DNA from: Acidisoma cellulosilyticum
GTDB taxonomy: Bacteria > Pseudomonadota > Alphaproteobacteria > Acetobacterales > Acetobacteraceae
DNA: 64,000 nucleotides
Assembly (NCBI RefSeq): GCF_020621385.1
Contig: NZ_JAESVA010000004.1
Span: forward strand, 394,691-458,690
Reading direction: 5' to 3'
In this document: positions 1 through 7,964 of the stretch, one piece after another
Layout: every line of letters starts with the position of its first letter
Position numbering within the stretch: position 1 is the stretch's first letter
Made by a program: the position numbers and the translations under genes
Notes under the pieces: model-generated
What the model saw: only the letters and a program-made list of their open reading frames with translations
What the model was told of the DNA's origin: nothing
Databases searched by the model: none

Positions 1-716
1 CTCTGATCCTGCTTGGCGTGTATTACGTATTCTGTTCCTGGGGTCTTCAGATCGGATGGGGCACGCAGCACCTGTCAAGCCTCGCGAGTTCCACGGAAAA
101 TCCTGCCTTCGTTCTCGCCCATCGGGTTTGGGGCGCCGGCTGGGTCTTGGTACTGCTCGCTTTGCTGAATTCCGGCATCGCCGTCTGCATCGCCTGCACC
201 GTCGATTCAACCCGGAACTGGTACGCAATGGCCCGGGCGGAGGCGCTGCCGCAATGGGTCGCCTTCATTCACCCGGAACACCGCACCCCTGCCCATGCGG
301 TTTTTGCCCAGGCAGCGCTGGCCCTGCTGGTCGGACTTGGCGGAGGCTGGCTGGTCGGGCCGGATAATATCTTCTATCTGCTGGGAACCGTCGGTACCCT
401 CGTCTATGTCGTGGTTTACACCTTGGGCAATATCGGTGTGGTCCGCTTCTTTCTGACCGTGCGTCGGCAGGATTTCAATCCGATCATCCATCTCATCTTT
501 CCGATTATTTCCACGGTCGCACTCTTGGTCGTCGCCTATTATTCGCTGGTGCCTCTGCCGGCGCCGCCTGTCTCCTACGCCCCCCTGGTGGCTGCAATCC
601 TTCTTCTCCTCGGCTTTGCCGTTCTTCTGAAACTGCGGCGCAGCGGCAAACAGGGCTGGCGAACCTTGTCCAAGGCGGTGGTCGAGCTTGACGCTAAAGG
701 GGCAAGCGCAGTTTAG
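1..716 (+). CDS. APC-family permease, C-terminal part
   Basis: The reading frame is open from the window edge (first full codon at base 3) to the stop at 714-716, so the gene starts upstream of the window. The visible 238 residues hold about five hydrophobic segments and a conserved block with NWYAMARAEALP. In APC (amino acid/polyamine) transporters this block lies on a cytoplasmic loop, and DSTRNWYAMARAEALP resembles the S-R-x-x-xAMARDG-x-LP motif. The tail is short and basic. Substrate cannot be told from this half. A hairpin follows the gene, so it probably ends its own transcript. A role in taking up an amine or amino acid is family knowledge; a link to the next genes is not shown. Confidence 0.75.
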   Translation, partial: LILLGVYYVFCSWGLQIGWGTQHLSSLASSTENPAFVLAHRVWGAGWVLVLLALLNSGIAVCIACTVDSTRNWYAMARAEALPQWVAFIHPEHRTPAHAVFAQAALALLVGLGGGWLVGPDNIFYLLGTVGTLVYVVVYTLGNIGVVRFFLTVRRQDFNPIIHLIFPIISTVALLVVAYYSLVPLPAPPVSYAPLVAAILLLLGFAVLLKLRRSGKQGWRTLSKAVVELDAKGASAV

Positions 717-728
717 ACGCGGTAAGGG

Positions 729-760
729 GAGGGGAAGGCGTGCTGATAGCCTCGCCCCTC
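729..760 (+). terminator. Hairpin after the permease gene
   Basis: GAGGGG (729-734) and AGGC (736-739) pair with GCCT (749-752) and CCCCTC (755-760) around a nine-base loop. There is no run of T after it, so it is a GC-rich hairpin of terminator type rather than a textbook intrinsic terminator. It separates the permease gene from the DeoR gene. Confidence 0.45.
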
Positions 761-793
761 CGGCCGCCATGACATTGAGCAGGATCCAATACC

Positions 794-1555
794 TTGAGCG
801 CCCATAAACGACATGCCCGGATTCTTGAGCTTCTGGAGACCGAAGGACGCCTGATGGTGTCCGATCTGGCCAATCGGCTGGAGGTTTCGGAAATGACGAT
901 CAGGCGGGATTTCGAGGTCCTGGAGCAGACGGGCGTGCTGTCGCGGGTTCATGGCGGTGCAGTCCCCTCCGACAGCCGCAGCTACGAGCCGCCTTTCGCG
1001 GTCCGGATCGGCCGCAATATCGAGGCTAAGCAGCGTATCGGGCAATTGGCGGCGGGATTGTTGCGTGATGGAGAAACGGTGATTCTCGATGCAGGAACGA
1101 CGACGCTGGAAATCGCCCGCGCGCTGCGCGGTCGGAAAAACCTCCGCATTCTGGCATTGAGCCTGCATATCGCCGATGTGCTGGTGGATGAAACCGGAAT
1201 CACGACGATGCTCAGCGGCGGGGTTGCTCGCCCGGGCGAGCGCTCCTTCATCGGCACTTTGGCCGAGCAGACATTCAGGGAATTGTCGTTTGATACTTTG
1301 TTTTTGACTGTCGGGGGTATCGACCCGCAATCCGGCCTCACCGAATACAATCTGGATGATGCCGGCATCAAGCGCGCGGCTTGCGCCAGCGCGCGGCGTC
1401 GCATCGCCGTCGCGGACGGTTCCAAAATCGGCAAAACCGCCTTCGTTAAAATCTGCGCCATCGACGATCTGGACATCCTCATCACGGATTCCACGGCGCC
1501 CGATGACGTTCTCAATCATTTTAGACAAGCAGGCGTCGAGGTCATCGTCGCTTAG
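794..1555 (+). CDS. DeoR-family transcriptional regulator
   Basis: A 253-residue protein. Its N-terminal winged helix-turn-helix (about residues 5-55) includes MVSDLANRLEVSEMTIRRD, the DeoR signature. The DeoRC sensor domain follows (about 75-235) with the usual ILDAGTTTLEIA and DTLFLTVGGID blocks. DeoR proteins normally bind a phosphorylated sugar intermediate and repress a sugar operon. The TTG start at 794 has AGGA at 781-784 with nine bases of spacing. It is followed 14 bases later by the GMC gene, in the same direction as the SIS, ROK and ABC genes, so it is the likely local regulator. The effector is unknown. Confidence 0.85.
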   Translation: MSAHKRHARILELLETEGRLMVSDLANRLEVSEMTIRRDFEVLEQTGVLSRVHGGAVPSDSRSYEPPFAVRIGRNIEAKQRIGQLAAGLLRDGETVILDAGTTTLEIARALRGRKNLRILALSLHIADVLVDETGITTMLSGGVARPGERSFIGTLAEQTFRELSFDTLFLTVGGIDPQSGLTEYNLDDAGIKRAACASARRRIAVADGSKIGKTAFVKICAIDDLDILITDSTAPDDVLNHFRQAGVEVIVA

Positions 1556-1569
1556 CGCTAGGGGTCTCC

Positions 1570-3099
1570 ATGGCTTCCGTCCAGACAATACCATCTGACA
1601 TACATACCGTCGTTATTGGCGGAGGCACCGGTGGCGCGACTTGCGCTGGCCTTCTTGCCGCACACGGATCTGAATCGGTCCTGCTTCTGGAAGCCGGCCC
1701 CGATTACGGCGCTTTTCAAGCCGGCCGATGGCCGAAGGACCTTTTGGATGCGCGGGCCATTCCCTTGTCCCATGATTGGGGTCTCAATAGCGGCGCGGTT
1801 TACCCGGACCGGATAATCGATTTTCCGCGGGCGCGGGTGATGGGTGGCTGTTCGGCGCATAACGGCTGCACCGCATCGGTCGGTGCCCGCGCGGACTACG
1901 ACCAATGGGTAGAGGACGGGAATGACGGTTGGGGCGCGATTGCGATGGCCCCTTTGCTGGATTTGATGCGCAAGCGCTTCCGGGTCCAGACTTTGACAGT
2001 CGGTGAACTCACCATGGCGCAGGCCGCCTTCATGCGGGCAGGCCAAGCCGCAGGCTTGCCCTTCGCGGATGATCTCGATCAATTGGAGGCGGGTATCGGC
2101 ATAGGGCCGATGACCGCGAATATTGTGGATGGCACGCGGTGGAACAGCGCCTTCGCTTTCGTCGACCCCGTCAGGCAAAAACCGAATTTCACCGTGATGG
2201 GGGATGTTCTGGTCGATCGCGTGGTGGTGGAGCAAGGGGTTGTGCGTGGCCTGCATATCCACCGACAAGGCGAAAGCCATTACATTCAATGCCAGCGCGT
2301 GATTCTGGCGGGAGGCGCCTATGGCAGCCCAGCGGTTCTGCTGCGATCTGGCATAGGGCCGGAAGCGGAATTGATGAAGCATCAGATCGCGGTCGCCGTC
2401 GCTCTTCGGGGGGTGGGCGAGAATCTTCTCGATCATCCTTGCATTCAACTGGATTTTGAGGGAAGTCCCGCGTTCCTGGAATCGGTTCGGACGAATAGTC
2501 GCCACGTCGATGAGCAGACCGTGGGCCGCGCCAAATCCGACCGCTGCGATAGCGGACCCTATGATATCCACGCCTTCCTTGTGGCCGGTGCCAATAGCGG
2601 CCATCCCGGTCTGCCACCGATCTCGATCTATGGTGGTGCCATGCGCGCGAAGTCCCAGGGCCGCGTGACGCTTAAAGATGCATCGCCGCATTCGGTCGTT
2701 GCTGTCGATCCGCGTTACGGGACCGATCCAGAAGGGCATGATCTGGCCGTGCTGCGTCAGGCCAAGGCGCTATTGACGGAAATATCCGAGGAAGCGGAAT
2801 TCGCCAAGGTTCTGGGCAAACCCGTGCCGCGGGACTTTTCCGATTTCGCTGGCAGCATCGTCAATTACTGCCATCCGGCGGGTACTTGCAAAATGGGTCC
2901 GCCGACCGATCCGGACGCCGTTGTCGGCGCGGACGGGCAGGTGCATGGCGTCAGCGGCCTGTATGTGGCAGATGCTTCTGTCATGCCGAGCATAACGCGC
3001 GGCAATATCAATCTTCCCACGGCTGCGATTGCCGCCCGCATCGTGGCGAAGATGCTGACTATAACGCCCAGTGATTTGGCGACGCGCAGCGCCATATGA
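1570..3099 (+). CDS. GMC-family FAD-dependent alcohol oxidase/dehydrogenase
   Basis: A 509-residue flavoprotein of the glucose-methanol-choline family. The N-terminal FAD-binding motif VVIGGGTGGATCAGLLAA (about residues 15-32) ends in the ribose-binding LLLEAG. The second signature PRARVMGGCSAHNG (about 92-105) and the C-terminal active-site region with CHPAGTCKMG (catalytic His) and GNINLPTAAIA are intact. GMC enzymes oxidise primary alcohols or sugar hydroxyls using FAD and O2 or a quinone. There is no signal peptide, so it should act in the cytoplasm. The ATG at 1570 follows the DeoR stop closely, and the gene ends overlapping the SIS reading frame. The neighbours (SIS, ROK kinase, sugar ABC) suggest a sugar-derived substrate. 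Confidence 0.85.
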   Translation: MASVQTIPSDIHTVVIGGGTGGATCAGLLAAHGSESVLLLEAGPDYGAFQAGRWPKDLLDARAIPLSHDWGLNSGAVYPDRIIDFPRARVMGGCSAHNGCTASVGARADYDQWVEDGNDGWGAIAMAPLLDLMRKRFRVQTLTVGELTMAQAAFMRAGQAAGLPFADDLDQLEAGIGIGPMTANIVDGTRWNSAFAFVDPVRQKPNFTVMGDVLVDRVVVEQGVVRGLHIHRQGESHYIQCQRVILAGGAYGSPAVLLRSGIGPEAELMKHQIAVAVALRGVGENLLDHPCIQLDFEGSPAFLESVRTNSRHVDEQTVGRAKSDRCDSGPYDIHAFLVAGANSGHPGLPPISIYGGAMRAKSQGRVTLKDASPHSVVAVDPRYGTDPEGHDLAVLRQAKALLTEISEEAEFAKVLGKPVPRDFSDFAGSIVNYCHPAGTCKMGPPTDPDAVVGADGQVHGVSGLYVADASVMPSITRGNINLPTAAIAARIVAKMLTITPSDLATRSAI

Positions 3100-3137
3100 T
3101 GGTGCGTCATGCATTTACCCTCGAAAGAGAGAGTTCG

Positions 3138-4178
3138 ATGAATAATCTGACACAAAACGGCTATGAGCAGGACATGCTCGACCAGCCGGCGGCCCTGGAC
3201 GCGCATGCTGCGCAAGCTCTCCCTCCTGCGATCGCTGCCCTTGATATGGCGCGCTTCGATCGGATCATTCTGACGGGAATGGGTTCGTCGCATTATGCGA
3301 CTATTCCTTTCGAGCTCATGCTTGCCCGTCTTGGTCTGCCGGTCTGGCGTATCCAAACCGGGCGCCTGCTGGAAATGCCGCAGCTGATCGCACCACGAAC
3401 ATTGCTGTGGATGACATCGCAATCGGGGCGCAGCGGTGAGGTTGTGGCACTCGTCGAGCAGCTTTCCGCTCGGGATGCTGTGACGATCGTGGCGACGACC
3501 AACGACCCGTCCAGCCCGCTCGCGGTCGGAGCCGATCTTGTCCTGCCATTGCAAAGCGGCAGTGAAGCAACCGTCAGCAGCAAAAGCTACCTCAATACCT
3601 TGGCCAGTTTCTACCGTGTCGGCGCGGCCATCAGCGGAGAAGACGATGGCAAGACCACAGACGATATCGGGCGGGTCGCCGCCAGCCTCAGCGCGCGGTT
3701 GACCGCAACCACCGCCTTGGCCGACGGCTTGGCGGCGCGCATTCTGGCAGGACCTCGGCCGCGCCTGGCCTTGGTGGGCGCGGGGGAGGACGCGGCGACG
3801 GCGATGACCGGCGCCTTGATCCTCAAGGAAGCGTCGAAAGTGGCAGCCGAGGGCTATATCGGCGGTGAATTTCGTCATGGCCCCATGGAAATCGTCGGTG
3901 CGGGTGCCACCGTTCTGTTGTTCGGCAGTGGCAAGCCGGAGGACGTGACCTTGACCCAACTGGCGAGAGATCTGGTGGGGACGGGCAGCCTGGTCTTGTC
4001 CTTGGCCCCTGATGCATATCCCGGCACTGAACACGTGCCACTGCCGAATGCCAATATGTTGGAGCGCCTTGCCCATGCCATGGTGTTTGTCCAGCAACTC
4101 AGCCTGGGTCTCGCAAGAGGATCTGGCCTGGTGCCGGGGAAATTTCTCTATGGACAAAAAATTACCTCGCAGGTTTGA
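3138..4178 (+). CDS. SIS-domain aminosugar isomerase/deaminase (GlmS-like, NagB-II type)
   Basis: A 346-residue protein made of two SIS domains, similar in size to the isomerase half of GlmS. The first SIS domain has GMGSSHYA and TSQSGRSGEV (phosphosugar binding); the second has LKEASKVAAEGYIGGEFRHGP. The Glu of KE and the His of RHGP correspond to catalytic residues of the GlmS isomerase domain. A Lys near the C-terminus (QKITSQV) matches the GlmS ring-opening Lys position. No glutaminase domain is present, so deamination or isomerisation (type II glucosamine-6-phosphate deaminase, or an Amadori-type deglycase) fits better than synthesis. An ATG at 3096 overlaps the GMC stop, but 3138 is preferred because AGAGAGAG lies just upstream. 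Confidence 0.75.
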   Translation: MNNLTQNGYEQDMLDQPAALDAHAAQALPPAIAALDMARFDRIILTGMGSSHYATIPFELMLARLGLPVWRIQTGRLLEMPQLIAPRTLLWMTSQSGRSGEVVALVEQLSARDAVTIVATTNDPSSPLAVGADLVLPLQSGSEATVSSKSYLNTLASFYRVGAAISGEDDGKTTDDIGRVAASLSARLTATTALADGLAARILAGPRPRLALVGAGEDAATAMTGALILKEASKVAAEGYIGGEFRHGPMEIVGAGATVLLFGSGKPEDVTLTQLARDLVGTGSLVLSLAPDAYPGTEHVPLPNANMLERLAHAMVFVQQLSLGLARGSGLVPGKFLYGQKITSQV

Positions 4179-4183
4179 CGACG

Positions 4184-5095
4184 ATGCAAGTCGTGGCAGG
4201 TGTCGACCTTGGCGGAACCGGCTGCCGCTTCGTCATTTACGGTGATGGGCAGCTGCTGGCGGCGACCAAGACGCTTACGCGTCAACTGGCCGAAGGGTCG
4301 GAGGCGACGCGCATTGCCAATCTTGCCAGGACAATTCGGGCGATCGTTCCATCGGGGGCCGAGCTTGCGGGCGTCGGACTTGGTGCCAGTGGGCCGGTGG
4401 ATTGCGTGCAGGGCGTCATCCACAATCCCGACACGCTCCCTGGCTTCTCCGGCTTCCCTATCGGGGCTGGATTGGCACGAGGCCTCGGCGTTCCCGTCGT
4501 GCTGGATAATGACGCGGTGGTCGCTGCCATTGGTGAGCAACGCATGGGCGCCGGCAAATCGGCGCGCCGTATGCTGATGATCACGCTCGGTACCGGCATT
4601 GGCGTCGCCTTTGTCGTCGACGGCTCGCCGTTTCGGGGGCCAGGAGGTCTGCACCCGGAAGCCGGCCATATACCCATCCTCGACTCAGCCCAGCCTTGCT
4701 ATTGCGGGGCCTTCGGCTGTTGGGAGCAATTAGCGTCGCGGGCGGCGCTGCAAGATAGGTTAAGGCCGCATCTTCCCGGTGTCGCGGATCTTCACCTGAT
4801 TGCGGAAGCCACGTCGCAGAGCGACAAACCGGCGATCGGTCAGATTTTCATGGATTACGGGCGGCTGGTAGGCCGGGGTCTTTCAGTCCATCACGCCCTC
4901 TATATGCCGGAAAGGACGATCATCGGCGGCAGCGTCGCCCCATATTTTGAGCTTTTCCGACCGGGGATCATGGCGCAACTGACGATCGCGAACAAATTGG
5001 CTGCGTGCGTTGAACTATTGCCGGCGACTTTAGGTGATGAGGCAGGGGCGATCGGTGCAGCCTTCATGGTCGAGCGCTATCTCGATCACCCTTAA
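4184..5095 (+). CDS. ROK-family sugar kinase
   Basis: About 303 residues. The N-terminal phosphate-binding motif is VAGVDLGGTGCRF. The catalytic region has VLDNDAVVAAIGE, the second phosphate loop is LGTGIGVAFV, and the substrate/zinc region is HPEAGHIPI followed by CYCGAFGCWEQ. Those last two are the ROK hallmarks: HxxxGH and the CxCGxxGCxE zinc cluster. ROK kinases phosphorylate hexoses such as glucose, N-acetylglucosamine or N-acetylmannosamine in the cytoplasm. A TTG overlapping the SIS stop (4175) is possible, but ATG 4184 gives the normal MQVVAGVDLGG beginning, with GCAGG upstream. With the SIS enzyme it would supply the phosphosugar that the isomerase uses. Confidence 0.85.
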   Translation: MQVVAGVDLGGTGCRFVIYGDGQLLAATKTLTRQLAEGSEATRIANLARTIRAIVPSGAELAGVGLGASGPVDCVQGVIHNPDTLPGFSGFPIGAGLARGLGVPVVLDNDAVVAAIGEQRMGAGKSARRMLMITLGTGIGVAFVVDGSPFRGPGGLHPEAGHIPILDSAQPCYCGAFGCWEQLASRAALQDRLRPHLPGVADLHLIAEATSQSDKPAIGQIFMDYGRLVGRGLSVHHALYMPERTIIGGSVAPYFELFRPGIMAQLTIANKLAACVELLPATLGDEAGAIGAAFMVERYLDHP

Positions 5096-5106
5096 TCCGC
5101 ATGTCT

Positions 5107-5134
5107 CCTCATCAGATGGTTCCACCTGATGAGG
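5107..5134 (+). terminator. Hairpin terminator after the ROK kinase gene
   Basis: CCTCATCAG (5107-5115) and CTGATGAGG (5126-5134) form a perfect nine-base-pair stem with a ten-base loop, twelve bases after the kinase stop. No strong T tract follows. It marks the likely end of the DeoR-GMC-SIS-ROK transcript. Confidence 0.6.
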
Positions 5135-5363
5135 GATCGCTCCAAATTAACCCGTCATGCTTGCGGACTGCCCTGCGCTAACTTTATCAGGCTGCCTGGA
5201 CGATGAGAAATCCCTCGACGTCCTTGACGATCGGCAGACCTTCCCAGCGATTGACGTCATGAAGAATGATCAATCGGCTGAGATCGCAGGCGAGCTCGTT
5301 ATTGATCTTGTCGATTGTCTTGAGCTGCTCCCACACGCTGCCGGTCGCATTATTGAGCGGCAC

Positions 5364-5553
5364 ATAGACGCCGTTATTGCCATGGCCGGTCAGCCCGGCA
5401 CTGCGCCAGCGTGTCGAGACAGCCATTGCGATCTTGCGTTACGCGCTGTCGCGCGCCGCCCGTAATCTTAAAAGCGGTTGCAGCCAACTCCTGGCCATTG
5501 CCGTACCAGAGCTTACCAACCCCTTTTTCGCTCGTGTCGTTTCGATCGGCTGA
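5364..5553 (+). pseudogene. Remnant of a LacI-family regulator
   Basis: From 5389 to the TGA at 5551 one frame reads VSPALRQRVETAIAILRY..., then RAARNLKSGCSQLLAIAV, then PELTNPFFARVV. This is the end of the DNA-binding domain, the hinge and the first strand of the ligand domain of a LacI-type repressor. A typical intact version has the words VSxxTRxRVxxAIxxLGY and VPDLTNPFFA. Just upstream, in another frame, IDAVIAMAGQPGT (5364 onward) looks like the start of a LacI helix-turn-helix (IxDVAxxAGVSPxT). The recognition helix is missing, the frame is broken, and a stop follows after SIG. So this is a short decayed piece, probably of the former repressor of the adjacent ABC operon. I infer the identity from motif resemblance only. 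Confidence 0.6.
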
Positions 5554-5944
5554 ACAACGAGACTGCACTTCCACCACGTCAGGCCGTGTTTCAACCAAAC
5601 CTCGTCATTGGCGACAGTTGTTCACCCCTGATACTGTGAGGATCACAGATCCGATCAATGTTGTTCAATGTTTGAAATTGGTTACAAAATCGGTTTCACT
5701 GCTTCGCTCATGCAAAAAATTTAGACCGATCAACCTGCTTGCGAGCCAGTGCAGCCTATGTCTTTATGCTGGGGCTAAGCTTGTCTTCCAGCAAGAACGG
5801 CAATAACGGACCGAGGAATGACCGATAGCGCTTAATGGCTAGTCAGTACAAATAGGCTAAGTCTGGTGGCAAAAGTTTTGCTTTTTTGGCAAAGCTCAAT
5901 AAGACTGAAATGACGAGCAATAAAAATAAAAGGAAGCAATAAGA
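5554..5944 (+). other. AT-richer leader upstream of the ABC operon
   Basis: No convincing gene lies in these 391 bases. The stretch is visibly richer in A and T than its surroundings and probably carries the promoter of the sugar ABC operon. Near its 3' end are inverted and direct repeats (5867-5894) and the strong ribosome binding site AGGAAG (5931-5936) eight bases before the ATG at 5945. Confidence 0.5.
5867..5894 (+). promoter_or_regulatory. Possible operator before the sugar ABC operon
   Basis: GCAAAAGTTTTGC (5869-5881) is a perfect 13-base palindrome centred on G5875. The word TGGCAAA occurs at 5867-5873 and again at 5887-5893, twenty bases (about two helical turns) apart. It lies 50-80 bases before the binding-protein start. 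Binding by the DeoR regulator or by a LacI-type protein is inference. Confidence 0.35.
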
Positions 5945-6874
5945 ATGCTTAAAAAGCTCGCTCTCTTCGGCTGCGTTGGTATTGCACTGGCCGTACCATC
6001 CGTATCCCAGGCCAAAACCTATTATTGGATGTCAAGCGGCTCGCCCGCTGATCCGGTCTGGACCTATTTCCTGGCGGGCGCCGAGCAATGGGCTAAGGAC
6101 ACCGGCAATACGGTGAAGACATCCTTCTACAGCGGCGATGTTCCCTCCCAGCAGGAGGCGGAACGGGCCGCCATTGCGGCGAAGGCTGACGGAATCGCTA
6201 CCACGAGCCCTGATCCGGGCAGTCTGGTCGAGATCGCCAAAGAAGCCAAGGCCGCCAATATTCCAATGATCAACTTCAATATGCGCGATCCGACAGCGCC
6301 CTTTCTCGCCTATGTCGGTGGCGATAATGTGGTGTTTGGTCAAAATTGGGCGCAGTATCTGGTCGACCATCATCTTGTCAAAGCTGGTGACTTCGTCTGG
6401 ATGCCGGTTGAAGTGCCGGGTGCGACCTATGGGGTTCAGGAAGCACAAGGTGCCTCCACCGTCTTCAAGCCGCTTGGCATTAAATGGGAAATAACGGACG
6501 CGACGTTGGATCAGGCCGACGCCATCAGCCGTATGTCGGACTATTTGACGGCCAATCACAGGAAGATCAACGCCATCATGGGACTGGGCGATCTCGTCAC
6601 CGGCAGCATCAAACGCGTCTTCGATCAGGTCGGCATCAAGCCGGGTTCCATACCGGTGATCGGCTGGGGTAATACTCTCGACACCACTCAGGAAGTGCTG
6701 GACGGCTATGTCGTCGCGGCGCAATGGCAGGACCCTCAGGCGACGAGCTATGTCGCGCTCTCCCTCGCGGCGATGGCAGCCGGGGGCGTCCGCCCGGGCT
6801 TCAACGTCATAACCGGTGCCCTCTACGATAAAACGAAAGCCGGGTACTACGCGAAGTTACTCTCTACAAAATGA
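5945..6874 (+). CDS. Sugar ABC transporter periplasmic binding protein (RbsB type)
   Basis: A 309-residue periplasmic binding protein of the type I fold (Peripla_BP_4). The first 23 residues form a Sec signal peptide ending SVSQA. The mature protein has blocks typical of ribose/xylose-type binding proteins: YSGDVPSQQEAERAAIA, IPMINFNMRD, a mid-protein DYLTANHRKINAIMGLGDL, and VIGWGNTLDTTQEVLDGYVVAAQWQDP near the C-terminus. It should capture a sugar in the periplasm and deliver it to the permease and ATPase encoded next. The ATG has the SD AGGAAG. A hairpin follows the stop, before the permease gene. The sugar cannot be assigned. Confidence 0.85.
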   Translation: MLKKLALFGCVGIALAVPSVSQAKTYYWMSSGSPADPVWTYFLAGAEQWAKDTGNTVKTSFYSGDVPSQQEAERAAIAAKADGIATTSPDPGSLVEIAKEAKAANIPMINFNMRDPTAPFLAYVGGDNVVFGQNWAQYLVDHHLVKAGDFVWMPVEVPGATYGVQEAQGASTVFKPLGIKWEITDATLDQADAISRMSDYLTANHRKINAIMGLGDLVTGSIKRVFDQVGIKPGSIPVIGWGNTLDTTQEVLDGYVVAAQWQDPQATSYVALSLAAMAAGGVRPGFNVITGALYDKTKAGYYAKLLSTK

Positions 6875-6879
6875 GATTG

Positions 6880-6912
6880 GCGCGCCGAAGCGAGATTGGC
6901 GCATCGGCGCGC
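6880..6912 (+). terminator. Intra-operon hairpin after the binding-protein gene
   Basis: GCGCGCCGA (6880-6888) pairs perfectly with TCGGCGCGC (6904-6912). It begins six bases after the stop codon. Such hairpins often protect or attenuate the transcript, so that the binding protein is made in excess over the membrane parts. Confidence 0.5.
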
Positions 6913-6977
6913 TCCCTCAGGAACGCCGCGACCTATCGCAGCGCCGTTCTGTTCAAGATAGAGGATGACGGAACTTG

Positions 6978-7961
6978 ATGAAAAATCGCTTCCTTCAGGG
7001 TCTTCTGGCCAAGGCCGAACTGGGTCCGCTGATCCTGCTTATTGTCGAAATCGCAGTATTCGCATCGCTAAATAGCGATTTTATTTCGATTCTCAATATC
7101 AGCAATACGCTCGCCTTCACGGTGGAGCTCGGGCTGATCGCCCTGGCGATGACATTGTTGATGACGTCCGGCGAGTTCGATCTCTCCGTGGGTTCGGTCT
7201 TCGGTTTTTCCCCTGTCCTGATGTGGACGCTGGCCAATAGTGGTGCGACGTCACTGGTTGTGGCGTTCTTTGTCGCAATTCTGATCGCGGCCTTGATTGG
7301 CCTCATCAACGGCTGGTTCGTAACACGCTTGAAGATTCCATCCTTCCTCGTGACCCTCGGCATGTTGCTGGTCGTGCGCGGCCTGGCGCTGTTCATGACC
7401 AATGGCTTTCCGCAGCGCACATGGAGTGCCAGCGGCGCCTGGCTGCCGCGAATCCTGGCCGGTGAGTTCTATATCGGCGACTTCAGGGTCTATGCGTCCA
7501 TTTTCTGGTTTCTGGGTTCGGCGATCGTGCTTGGCTATGTGCTGACACGCACCAAGATCGGAAACTGGATTCAGGCCTCGGGCGGAAACCCGAATGCGGC
7601 GCGGGCGCGCGGCGTGAATGTCAATCGCACCAAAGCCGGCCTGTTTGTTCTTTGCTCTGTCATGTCTGCTCTTGCGGGAACTATCAGCTCGATCCGCACC
7701 TCTGCGGCAAATCCTGACAGCGGCACCGGATACGAGCTTGAAGTCATCGCCATGGTCGTCATCGGTGGCACCGCGCTGACCGGCGGCCGGGGTACGATCG
7801 TCGGAACGGTCTTAGGTGTGCTTATCCTACGCATCATGCGCAATGGCATTGTCTTCGTCGGGGTGCCTGGACTCGCCTATAACATTTTCATCGGTGCGAT
7901 CATCCTCGGCATGATGGCTCTGCATTCGGGCCTGGAACGCCGCCACAATGCGGGAGCGTGA
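6978..7961 (+). CDS. Sugar ABC transporter permease (RbsC type)
   Basis: A 327-residue integral membrane protein of the ribose/xylose/arabinose permease family (BPD_transp_2). Many hydrophobic segments run through the protein. The family-typical LMTSGEFDLSVGSVFG lies at about residues 56-71, and the EAA-like loop region GNPNAARARGVNVNRTKAGLF at about 210-230. GTALTGGRGTIVGTVLG follows. It forms the transmembrane channel of the importer and probably acts as a homodimer. A TTG at 6975 precedes the ATG directly; ATG 6978 is taken. It is separated from the binding-protein gene by about 100 bases with a hairpin and ends three bases before the ATPase gene. Confidence 0.85.
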   Translation: MKNRFLQGLLAKAELGPLILLIVEIAVFASLNSDFISILNISNTLAFTVELGLIALAMTLLMTSGEFDLSVGSVFGFSPVLMWTLANSGATSLVVAFFVAILIAALIGLINGWFVTRLKIPSFLVTLGMLLVVRGLALFMTNGFPQRTWSASGAWLPRILAGEFYIGDFRVYASIFWFLGSAIVLGYVLTRTKIGNWIQASGGNPNAARARGVNVNRTKAGLFVLCSVMSALAGTISSIRTSAANPDSGTGYELEVIAMVVIGGTALTGGRGTIVGTVLGVLILRIMRNGIVFVGVPGLAYNIFIGAIILGMMALHSGLERRHNAGA

Positions 7962-7964
7962 GAT

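Noticed and set aside
1553..1561. TTAGCGCTA resembling the LacI operator at 51498
   Set aside because: It includes the DeoR stop codon and has no matching flanks, and the gap to the next gene is only 14 bases; likely chance.
5187..5426. Minus-strand frame of 79 residues after the kinase gene
   Set aside because: It reads smoothly (VWEQLKTIDKINNEL, DLSRLIILHDVNRWEG) and could be a gene end, but it overlaps the LacI remnant on the other strand, has no ribosome binding site and matches no family I know. Left as an unexplained possibility.
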